A stretch of 64,000 nt of DNA from Actinacidiphila epipremni (lineage in GTDB: Bacteria > Actinomycetota > Actinomycetes > Streptomycetales > Streptomycetaceae): positions 248,001-312,000 of the forward strand of contig NZ_JAATEJ010000001.1 in the NCBI RefSeq assembly GCF_012034175.1, in the 5' to 3' direction. Under the pieces are notes generated by a model, which was not told the origin of the DNA, ran no database searches, and saw nothing but the letters and a program-made list of their open reading frames with translations. The translations under genes and the position numbers were made by a program. Positions 40,588-47,613 of this stretch are shown here, piece by piece. Numbering within the stretch: position 1 is the first letter of the stretch; each line of letters opens with the position of its first letter.

Positions 40588-41181
40588 ATGGTGCGGGCCG
40601 GGTTGACGGTCGAGCGGGTCACGCTCGCGGGCGCGGAGCTGGCCGACGAGGCCGGCTTCGCACAGGTGACCATGGCGCAGGTCGCCCGGCGCCTCGGGGT
40701 GCGGGACGCCAGCCTGTACGCGCACGTACGCAACCTGGAGGATCTGCGCGGCCGGATCGCGCTGCTCGCGGCGGACGAGAAGACGCTGCTCATTGCCGAG
40801 GCGACCACCGGGCGGGCCGGCAAGGACGCGCTGGTGGCGTACGCGAACGCCTGGCGGGCGTACGCGCACGCGCACCCGGGCCGCTACACCGCGACGCAGA
40901 CCCCGATCCCGATCGACCCCGCGCTGGCCGCGGCGGCGCCCGGGCCGCGGCGCGCGGTCGAGCTCAGCTACGGCATGCTGCGCGGCTACGGCCTGGCCGA
41001 GCCCGACCTCACCGACGCGGTGCGGCTGCTGCGCAGCACTTTCCACGGCTTCGTCGCCCTGGAGGCGGCGGGCTCCTTCGCCCACGCCCGGCCGCCCGAG
41101 GACACCTGGTCCCGCGCCCTCGACGCCCTGCACGTCCTCCTGGAGCACTGGCCCACGTCCCGAGCGGGAGACTCCTCATGA
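40588..41181 (+). CDS. TetR family transcriptional regulator
   Basis: A 197-residue regulator. The TetR helix-turn-helix occupies about 10-55 (E-A-G-F-A-Q-V-T-M-A-Q-V-A-R-R-L-G-V-R). The ligand-binding half (about 75-190) contains R-S-T-F-H-G-F-V-A-L-E-A-A-G-S-F, typical of the TetR_C WHG subgroup. The ATG has GGAGGGGGG upstream. It overlaps the hydrolase gene by four bases (ATGA), making that hydrolase its likely co-regulated partner, with the hydrolase substrate or product perhaps the inducer. Confidence 0.9.
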   Translation: MVRAGLTVERVTLAGAELADEAGFAQVTMAQVARRLGVRDASLYAHVRNLEDLRGRIALLAADEKTLLIAEATTGRAGKDALVAYANAWRAYAHAHPGRYTATQTPIPIDPALAAAAPGPRRAVELSYGMLRGYGLAEPDLTDAVRLLRSTFHGFVALEAAGSFAHARPPEDTWSRALDALHVLLEHWPTSRAGDSS

Positions 41182-42050
41182 CCACCCGGCCCACCACCGG
41201 CACCCTGCGGGCGCCCGGCGCGACGCTCCACTACGAGGTGCGGGGCCGCGGCCCGCTGCTGCTCCTCATCCCCGGCGGCACGGGCGGCGCCGCCGCCCTC
41301 GACGCCGTCGCCGGCGTGCTCGCCGCCGACTACCGCGTCGCCGCCTACGACCCGCGCGGCCTCGCCCGCAGCCCGCTGGACGCCCCCGACGCCGAGCAGA
41401 CCGTCGCCGAGCACGCCACGGACGCCGCCCGGCTGATCGACCTGCTCTCCCCGGACGAGCCCGCCCGCGTCTTCGGCGCGAGCTCCGGCGCGATCGCCGC
41501 GCTGCACCTGCTCACCACCCGCCCGGAACGCGTCACCCTCGCCGTCGCCCACGAGCCCCCGCTGCTCGCCGCCCTGCCCGACGCGCAGGCCCGGCGCGCC
41601 GAGCTGGCCCGCGTGCAGCACCTCTTCCGCACCGAGGGCCTGGCACCGGCGCTGTCCGCCTTCACCGCCATGCTCCTCGGCACCCCCGGACAGCCCGCCA
41701 CCCTGACCCTGCCCCCGCAGGCCGCCGCCCGCGCCGAGCAAACCCTCGCCGGCCTCCCCTACTTCCTCGGCCGCATCGTCCCGCCCTTCATGACCTACCC
41801 CCCCGACCTCCCCCACCTGCGCACCCTCACCCCCCACCTCGTCCTCGCCCACGGCACGGACTCCACCTCCGAACTCCCCCACCGCGCCACCACCCACCTC
41901 GCTGCCCTCCTCCCCACCGCCCCCACCCCCTTCCCCGGCGGCCACACCGGCTCGACCACCCACCCGGCCGCATTCGCGGAGGCGCTGCTCCGCGCTCTCG
42001 CCGCCGGGCCGCGGGACCGGCATCGGCAGGCGGTGTCGCAGCCGTCCTGA
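41178..42050 (+). CDS. Alpha/beta hydrolase
   Basis: A 290-residue alpha/beta-hydrolase. L-L-L-L-I-P-G-G-T-G-G near 25-35 is the oxyanion region. G-A-S-S-G-A at about 98-103 is the nucleophile elbow with the catalytic Ser, and G-G-H-T-G-S-T-T-H-P near the C-terminus supplies the His. No signal peptide is present. Translational coupling to the TetR gene suggests a small inducible detoxification or degradation unit. The C-terminal third is strongly Pro/His-rich through CCC/CAC codon runs (about 41800-41940), an odd composition for this fold. Substrate unknown. Confidence 0.87.
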   Translation: MTTRPTTGTLRAPGATLHYEVRGRGPLLLLIPGGTGGAAALDAVAGVLAADYRVAAYDPRGLARSPLDAPDAEQTVAEHATDAARLIDLLSPDEPARVFGASSGAIAALHLLTTRPERVTLAVAHEPPLLAALPDAQARRAELARVQHLFRTEGLAPALSAFTAMLLGTPGQPATLTLPPQAAARAEQTLAGLPYFLGRIVPPFMTYPPDLPHLRTLTPHLVLAHGTDSTSELPHRATTHLAALLPTAPTPFPGGHTGSTTHPAAFAEALLRALAAGPRDRHRQAVSQPS

Positions 42051-42059
42051 CGCGCGGAG

Positions 42060-42068
42060 TTATCCACA
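42060..42068 (+). promoter_or_regulatory. Single DnaA-box sequence ahead of pepN
   Basis: TTATCCACA, within GAGTTATCCACAGG, lies 71-79 bases before the pepN start. It equals the two copies ahead of ssbB. Isolated boxes may be chance or local DnaA regulation. Confidence 0.35.
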
Positions 42069-42138
42069 GGGCTTCCGCGGGGTGAACGGGATGCGTGCGA
42101 GGATGGCTGTCTCACCTGACGAGAAGGAGTGGGCCACC

Positions 42139-44715
42139 GTGCCTGGTACGAACCTCACGCGCGAGGAGGCGCAGCAGCGGGCGGGGCTGCTGGCTGTGGA
42201 CGGCTATGAGATCGAGCTGGATCTGAGTGGGGCCCAGGAGGGGGGCACCTTCGCGTCGCGGACGAAGGTGGTCTTCGACGTCGCGGGGGAGGGAGGCGCG
42301 AGCTTCATCGACCTGGTGGCGCCTTCCGTGCGCGAAGTGGTGCTGAACGGGACGCCGCTGGACCCGGCCGAGGTGTTCGCCGACTCCCGGATCGCGCTGG
42401 ACGCCCTGCCCGCGGGGCGCAACGAGCTGGTGGTCGTCGCGGACTGCGCCTACACCAACACCGGTGAGGGCCTGCACCGCTTCGTCGACCCGGTCGACAA
42501 GCAGGCGTACCTCTACACGCAGTTCGAGGTGCCGGACTCCCGCCGCGTCTTCGCCGTCTTCGAGCAGCCCGACCTGAAGGCGACCTTCACCTTCACCGTG
42601 AAGGCCCCGCAGGGCTGGACGGTCGTGTCCAACTCCCCGACGCCCGAACCGTCCGCCGACGGCGTGTGGTCCTTCGAGCCGACACCCCGCATCTCCTCGT
42701 ACATCACCGCGCTGATCGTCGGCCCCTACACCTCCGTGCACGGCAGCTGGGAGGGCAACGGCCGCAGCGTCCCGCTCGGCATCTACTGCCGCCCCTCACT
42801 CGCCGAGCACCTCGACGCCGAGGCTGTCTTCGAGGTCACCCGGCAGGGCTTCGACTGGTTCCACGAGAAGTTCGACTACGCCTACCCGTTCGCCAAGTAC
42901 GACCAGCTGTTCGTGCCGGAGTTCAACGCCGGCGCGATGGAGAACGCCGGCGCGGTCACCATCCGCGACCAGTACGTCTTCCGCTCCAAGGTCACCGACG
43001 CCGCGTACGAGATGCGCGCCGAGACGATCCTGCACGAGCTGGCCCACATGTGGTTCGGCGACCTGGTCACCATGGAGTGGTGGAACGACCTGTGGCTGAA
43101 CGAGTCGTTCGCCACCTACACCTCGATCGCCTGCCAGGCGCACGCCGAGGGCTCCCGCTGGCCCCACGCGTGGACGACGTTCGCCAACACCATGAAGACC
43201 TGGGCCTACCGGCAGGACCAGCTGCCGTCCACCCACCCGATCATGGCGGAGATCAACGACCTCCAGGACGTGCAGGTCAACTTCGACGGGATCACGTACG
43301 CCAAGGGCGCCTCGGTCCTCAAGCAGCTCGTGTCGTACGTCGGCATGGACGAGTTCTTCACCGGCGTCCAGGCGTACTTCAAGCGGCACGCCTGGAGCAA
43401 CACCCGGCTGACCGACCTGCTCACCGCGCTGGAGGAGACCTCGGGCCGGGACCTGAAGGCCTGGTCCAAGGCATGGCTGGAGACCGCCGGCATCAATGTG
43501 CTGCGCCCGGAGATCGCCGTGGACGGCGACGGCGTCGTGACGTCCTTCGCGGTCCGCCAGGAGGCCCCCGCGCTGCCCGCCGGCGCCAAGGGCGAGCCGG
43601 TGCTGCGCCCGCACCGTATCGCCGTCGGCGCGTACGACCTGCGGGACGGCGTGCTGGTGCGCACCCAGCGCATCGAGCTGGACGTGGACGGCGAGCTGAC
43701 CGAGGTGCCCGCGCTGGCCGGCGCCCGGCGGCCGGACGTGGTGCTGCTCAACGACGACGACCTGTCGTACGCCAAGATCCGGCTGGACGAGCAGTCGCTC
43801 GCGGTGGTCCGCGACCATGTCGGCGACTTCACCGAGTCGCTGCCGCGCGCCCTGATCTGGGCCTCGGCGTGGGACATGACGCGCGACGGCGAACTGGCCG
43901 CCCGCGACTACCTGGAGCTGGTGCTGCACGGCATCGGCAAGGAGACCGACATCGGCGTGGTGCAGTCCCTGCACCGCCAGGTCAAGCTCGCCCTCGACCT
44001 CTACGCCGACCCGGCGTGGCGGGAGACGGGCCTGGCCCGCTGGACCGCCGCCGCCCAGGAGCACCTGGCCGCCGCCGCGCCCGGCAGCGACCACCAGCTC
44101 GCCTGGGCCCGCGCCTTCGCCGCGACCGCCCGTACGCCCGGGCAGCTGGACGTGCTCGCGGGCCTGCTCGACGGCTCGGCGAGCTACGAGGGCCTGGCCG
44201 TCGACACCGACCTGCGCTGGGCGCTGCTGCTGCGGCTCGCCGCGACCGGCCGCGCCGACGACAAGGCGATCGAGGCCGAGCTGGCCCGGGACGCCACGTC
44301 GGCCGGCGAGCAGCACGCCGCCGCGGCCCGCGCCGCCCGGCCCGACGCCGGCGCCAAGGCCGAGGTGTGGGCGGCGGTCGTCGAGGCCGACACCCTGCCG
44401 AACGCGATGCAGGAGTCGGTGATCGGCGGCTTCGTGCAGGTCGACCAGCGTGAGCTGCTGGCGCCGTACGTGGAGAAGTACTTCGCGGCGATCAAGCGGG
44501 TGTGGGCCGAGCGCAGCAACGAGATGGGCCAGCAGATCGTGGTCGGTCTCTACCCCGCGCTCCAGGTCTCCCAGGCGACGCTGGACGCGACCGACGCATG
44601 GCTCGCGAGCGCGGACCCGGCTCCGGCGCTGCGCCGGCTGGTCGTCGAGAGCCGCTCGGGCGTGGAACGCGCCCTGAAGGCCCAGGCGGCCGACGCGGCA
44701 GCCGCGGCGAGCTGA
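42139..44715 (+). CDS. pepN: Aminopeptidase N (M1 family)
   Basis: An 858-residue zinc metallopeptidase that removes N-terminal residues from peptides in the cytosol. The exopeptidase motif G-A-M-E-N is at 265-269. The zinc site H-E-L-A-H is at 299-303, with the third ligand Glu322 (N-E-S-F-A) exactly 18 residues on. The C-terminal ERAP1-like helical domain follows from about 520. The GTG at 42139 gives the family start P-G-T-N-L-T-R-E-E-A and has AAGGAG upstream; an ATG at 42082 would add 19 residues without family support. A second, diverged copy lies at 58550-61177. Confidence 0.94.
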   Translation: MPGTNLTREEAQQRAGLLAVDGYEIELDLSGAQEGGTFASRTKVVFDVAGEGGASFIDLVAPSVREVVLNGTPLDPAEVFADSRIALDALPAGRNELVVVADCAYTNTGEGLHRFVDPVDKQAYLYTQFEVPDSRRVFAVFEQPDLKATFTFTVKAPQGWTVVSNSPTPEPSADGVWSFEPTPRISSYITALIVGPYTSVHGSWEGNGRSVPLGIYCRPSLAEHLDAEAVFEVTRQGFDWFHEKFDYAYPFAKYDQLFVPEFNAGAMENAGAVTIRDQYVFRSKVTDAAYEMRAETILHELAHMWFGDLVTMEWWNDLWLNESFATYTSIACQAHAEGSRWPHAWTTFANTMKTWAYRQDQLPSTHPIMAEINDLQDVQVNFDGITYAKGASVLKQLVSYVGMDEFFTGVQAYFKRHAWSNTRLTDLLTALEETSGRDLKAWSKAWLETAGINVLRPEIAVDGDGVVTSFAVRQEAPALPAGAKGEPVLRPHRIAVGAYDLRDGVLVRTQRIELDVDGELTEVPALAGARRPDVVLLNDDDLSYAKIRLDEQSLAVVRDHVGDFTESLPRALIWASAWDMTRDGELAARDYLELVLHGIGKETDIGVVQSLHRQVKLALDLYADPAWRETGLARWTAAAQEHLAAAAPGSDHQLAWARAFAATARTPGQLDVLAGLLDGSASYEGLAVDTDLRWALLLRLAATGRADDKAIEAELARDATSAGEQHAAAARAARPDAGAKAEVWAAVVEADTLPNAMQESVIGGFVQVDQRELLAPYVEKYFAAIKRVWAERSNEMGQQIVVGLYPALQVSQATLDATDAWLASADPAPALRRLVVESRSGVERALKAQAADAAAAAS

Positions 44716-44725
44716 CCCCGCCTCG

Positions 44726-44755
44726 GCGCCCTGGGCGGGTTGCCGCCCGGGGCGC
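44726..44755. terminator. Terminator between pepN and the MFS gene
   Basis: GCGCCCTGGGCGG (44726-44738) and CCGCCCGGGGCGC (44743-44755) form a 13-bp stem with one G-U pair and a GTTG tetraloop, 11 bp beyond the pepN stop. The leftward MFS gene ends 44 bp further on, so it may serve both strands. Confidence 0.78.
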
Positions 44756-44798
44756 GGAGGAGGGCCCGACGGTCCGGCCCCCCCGGCGCCCGCTGCCG

Positions 44799-46493
44799 TC
44801 AGCGGGTGGCCGGGAGGCGGTGCGCGGTCGGCTTCACGGTGGGGCCGCGGAAGGTGCGGGGCGGCGTCGTGAGGTGGACCGCCGCGGGCGGGAGGGCGCG
44901 TTCCGTGCGGAGCAGCAGGGCCGCGGCGAGCAGGCCGGTGCCGGTGAGCAGCAGCCACGGCAGGCGCGGGTCGGCCCCGGACAGCGCGGTGAAGAGGGAC
45001 GGCGCGACGATCGCCGCGAGCGACCAGGAGAGCTGGTAGGCGGCCAGGTAACGGCCGCGCAGCGCCTCGGGTGCCGCCGCGACGGCGAGCGAGCCGGCCG
45101 AGGGGCTGTGGACGAGCTCGGCGGCGGTGTAGAGGGTCACCAGGGCGAGCAGCAGGGCGCCGGTGAGCCATCCGGCGGCCGGCCGTACCGTCGCGAGCAG
45201 GGCGAGCCCGGCGAAGGACACGGCGAAGAGCGCCGCGCCGAGCGCCGCCGCCCGGGTGCGCCGGGTGCCGCCCCGCCGGGTGAGCCGAGCGATGTGCACA
45301 CCGCCCACCGCGCAGAGCACGGTGTTGACGGTGAACGCCGCCCCGGTCAGCGCCTCCGGCCCGTGCAGTGGGCCGGCGATGAAGAGCGGAAAGAGCACGC
45401 CGAGCGCCGAATAGCCCAGCGCGGTGAGGAAGTTCGCCCCGGCGAGCACCAGGAACGGCCGATCCCCGGCGACCGCCCGATAGCCCGCCTTCCCGGCCGC
45501 TGCCGCGTCCGTACCACCCCCGGCGCCGGCGGGCGCCTTCCCCGCACCGGCCTGGCCGGCGCGACTGCAACCGCCGCCCGGCACCGTCGCCGGCCCGGGC
45601 CGAGCGGCGGCCGGGTGCGGTGCGACGGGGTGCCCCGTAGCCGCTGAGCCGGTGGTGCGCGCCGCCGCCTGCGGCGGGCCTGAAAGAGCGGAGGCCACCG
45701 CGCCCGCCCCGCCGACCCCCTGCGCCGCCGTGGCCGCCGCCCGCGTCCGGGCGGCACCCCCTGCCCCCGCCCGGGCGGCACCCGGCGCCTCCGCCCGCAT
45801 GGCACCGTGCGCCCCGGCCTGCGCGGCGCCGGGCACCCCCGCCCCGATCTGGGCACCCGGCGTCCCCACCCCGGCCGGGCTCGGCGGCGTTGCGTGCGGG
45901 GAGGGCATTGCGTGGACTCGGCGCATCAGGGCGAAGGCCAGGGCGAAGCTTGTTGCGTTGAGCCAGGCGGCGAGGGTGAAGCCGTGGTTGCCGGTGAGGC
46001 TGAGGAGGAGGGAGGCGAGGAGTGCGCCCGCGCCGAGTCCGGCGTTGCGGAGGGCGCGGGAGGCGGCCTGGAGGCGGTCGCGGTCGGCGCCGCCGGCCAC
46101 CTCGCCGATCCATGACTGCTGCACCGCCGGGAACGCCCGGTCGCCGAGCGCCGTCACGAGGGCGACCGCGGCGAAGGCGGGCAGCGCCGAGGCGAAGGGG
46201 TAGAGGGCGAAGCCCGTGCCGCGTACGGCGTAGAGGAGCAGCTGGACGCGGCGGGCGCCGTAGCGGTCGACGGCCGCGCCGGCCAGCGGCAGCCCCGCCA
46301 TGCCGGCCAGCCCCACCGCGCTCAGCACCGCCCCGACGACGGCGAAGGAGTGCCCCGTCAGGTGGTGGAAGAAGAGCAGCGTGAAGGGCACGTACATGCC
46401 CGAGCCGACGGCGTCGACGGCCATCGCGCCGAGCATGGCCCGCTCACCGGGCAGACGGGCGCCCGGCCGGCCGGGCAGCGGGGACGTGGGCAT
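44799..46493 (-). CDS. MFS transporter with an Ala/Gly-rich central loop
   Basis: A 564-residue major facilitator. Six segments lie in residues 20-192, with the MFS loop D-R-Y-G-A-R-R-V at 76-83, and six more from about 345. Between the halves, residues 195-338 are a low-complexity Ala/Gly/Pro/Arg-rich stretch of about 140 residues, far longer than the usual 40-60-residue central loop. Drug or metabolite efflux is the likely role, because the gene diverges from a MarR regulator across a perfect palindrome. The start at 46493 is an ATG without a strong ribosome site. Confidence 0.85.
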   Translation of the reverse strand: MPTSPLPGRPGARLPGERAMLGAMAVDAVGSGMYVPFTLLFFHHLTGHSFAVVGAVLSAVGLAGMAGLPLAGAAVDRYGARRVQLLLYAVRGTGFALYPFASALPAFAAVALVTALGDRAFPAVQQSWIGEVAGGADRDRLQAASRALRNAGLGAGALLASLLLSLTGNHGFTLAAWLNATSFALAFALMRRVHAMPSPHATPPSPAGVGTPGAQIGAGVPGAAQAGAHGAMRAEAPGAARAGAGGAARTRAAATAAQGVGGAGAVASALSGPPQAAARTTGSAATGHPVAPHPAAARPGPATVPGGGCSRAGQAGAGKAPAGAGGGTDAAAAGKAGYRAVAGDRPFLVLAGANFLTALGYSALGVLFPLFIAGPLHGPEALTGAAFTVNTVLCAVGGVHIARLTRRGGTRRTRAAALGAALFAVSFAGLALLATVRPAAGWLTGALLLALVTLYTAAELVHSPSAGSLAVAAAPEALRGRYLAAYQLSWSLAAIVAPSLFTALSGADPRLPWLLLTGTGLLAAALLLRTERALPPAAVHLTTPPRTFRGPTVKPTAHRLPATR

Positions 46494-46603
46494 GGCGGGG
46501 CTCCAGGCGATGAGGCGGAGGGGTGGCTGCGGGGCGGCGCGGCGGTCGGGCGGCAGGGCGATGAGCCGGCGAACCGGCGGTCAGCAGTTCGCTCAATTCT
46601 AAT

Positions 46604-46621
46604 TAGCTTAGCGCTAAGCTA
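46604..46621. promoter_or_regulatory. MarR operator palindrome
   Basis: TAGCTTAGCGCTAAGCTA is a perfect 18-bp palindrome in the divergent region, 110 bp from the MFS start and 56 bp from the MarR start. It is embedded in an A+T-rich patch (TCTAATTAGCTTAG) that probably carries the promoter. It is the expected site for the adjacent MarR dimer. Confidence 0.82.
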
Positions 46622-46677
46622 GTGAGCGTCAAGCAAGTTTCTTGCCGCCGAGCGACAACCGCCCGATACTGGGCCCC

Positions 46678-47214
46678 ATGGATTCCGCCCCCGCACATGC
46701 CACGCCGCAGCCCACCGCCGAAGCGGACGCCGTCGACGCGATCAGGGAGCAGTGGGCCGTCGAGCGCCCCGACCTCGACACGCTCGCGATGGCCGTCTAC
46801 GGCCGCGTCTACCGCGTCGCGCGGGTGATGGGGGACCGGATGGAGGCCGAATACCAGCGCTTCGGGATCGGCCGCGGCGAGTTCGACGTACTGGGTACGT
46901 TGCGGCGGGCAGGCGCGCCCTACACGCTGTCGCCGCGCGAGCTCTCGGCGACGCTCATGCTCACGACCGGCGGGATGACGGGACGGCTCGACAAGCTGGA
47001 GCGGGCCGGCCTGCTGGTGCGGGCCCCCGACCCCAACGACCGGCGGGGCCTGCGCGTTTCGCTCACCGAGCGGGGGGTCGAGCTCGTCGACCAGGCGCTG
47101 GCCGCGGGGCTTGCCGTCCAGCAGGACGCGCTCGCGGCGCTGGGGGAGAAGGACGCCGAGACACTGGCCGGGCTGCTGCGCCGGCTGCTCGCCGCGTCAC
47201 AGGAGGCGCCGTAG
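46678..47214 (+). CDS. MarR family transcriptional regulator
   Basis: A 178-residue MarR protein. The winged helix covers about 65-125 (L-S-A-T-L-M-L-T-T-G-G-M-T-G-R-L-D-K-L-E-R-A-G-L and wing P-D-P-N-D-R-R-G-L-R-V-S-L-T). It is flanked by helices that form the dimer interface. A start at 46642 (TTG) is possible, but ATG 46678 was chosen for codon preference and because the palindrome would otherwise lie only 20 bp away. It likely represses the divergent MFS exporter and itself until a toxic ligand binds. Confidence 0.88.
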   Translation: MDSAPAHATPQPTAEADAVDAIREQWAVERPDLDTLAMAVYGRVYRVARVMGDRMEAEYQRFGIGRGEFDVLGTLRRAGAPYTLSPRELSATLMLTTGGMTGRLDKLERAGLLVRAPDPNDRRGLRVSLTERGVELVDQALAAGLAVQQDALAALGEKDAETLAGLLRRLLAASQEAP

Positions 47215-47265
47215 CCGCGAAAGCCGTAGCCGTGAAAGGAGAAACGGCCACGGAGACGCCGAAGG

Positions 47266-47310
47266 AGCCGCCCCCTCGCATGGGCTCGCATGAGCAGGAG
47301 AGGGGCGGCT
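47266..47310. terminator. Bidirectional terminator candidate
   Basis: AGCCGCCCCCTC (47266-47277) and GAGGGGCGGCT (47300-47310) form an 11-bp stem with a single-base bulge and a 22-base loop. It lies between the convergent MarR and small membrane-protein genes. Confidence 0.6.
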
Positions 47311-47327
47311 GCCCGGACGCCGGGAGG

Positions 47328-47564
47328 TCAGTCCTGCTTGCGGGACTTGTCCGTCACGATGACGAGGCCGGCGATCACCAGGAACGCCAGGATCGGGATC
47401 GCGACGTAGAGGCCCAGGGTCTGGGCCACGCTCAGACCGGAGCCCGGGTCGTCGCCGTCGTCGCGGGAGAGGGCGAACGCCGGGGACGACAGCAGCATCA
47501 GCACCGTGGTGCTGGCGGTGAGCACGCCGGCGCGCATGACCTTCTTGTTGAGCTTCTTGTCCAC
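47328..47564 (-). CDS. Small membrane protein of unknown function
   Basis: A 78-residue protein starting with GTG and M-D-K-K-L-N-K-K-V-M-R. A hydrophobic segment with a likely signal-peptidase site (S-S-P-A-F-A near residue 31) precedes a short acidic Gly/Asp-rich stretch. A second membrane segment follows (about 50-70, L-G-L-Y-V-A-I-P-I-L-A-F-L-V-I), ending T-D-K-S-R-K-Q-D. After signal cleavage it would be a single-pass protein with a short basic cytosolic tail. It is not a recognised family to me. Its Lys-rich N-terminus and clean composition support it as real. It lies 49 bp downstream of malQ in the same direction. Confidence 0.75.
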   Translation of the reverse strand: MDKKLNKKVMRAGVLTASTTVLMLLSSPAFALSRDDGDDPGSGLSVAQTLGLYVAIPILAFLVIAGLVIVTDKSRKQD

Positions 47565-47613
47565 GCGCCCAAATGTAGTGACCGCGGCTGCGGACCGCGC
47601 GCCCGGGGGTGCC

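Noticed and set aside
42796..46113. Minus-strand frame of 1105 codons across pepN and the MFS gene
   Set aside because: It runs through the pepN/MFS terminator and has no recognisable domain.
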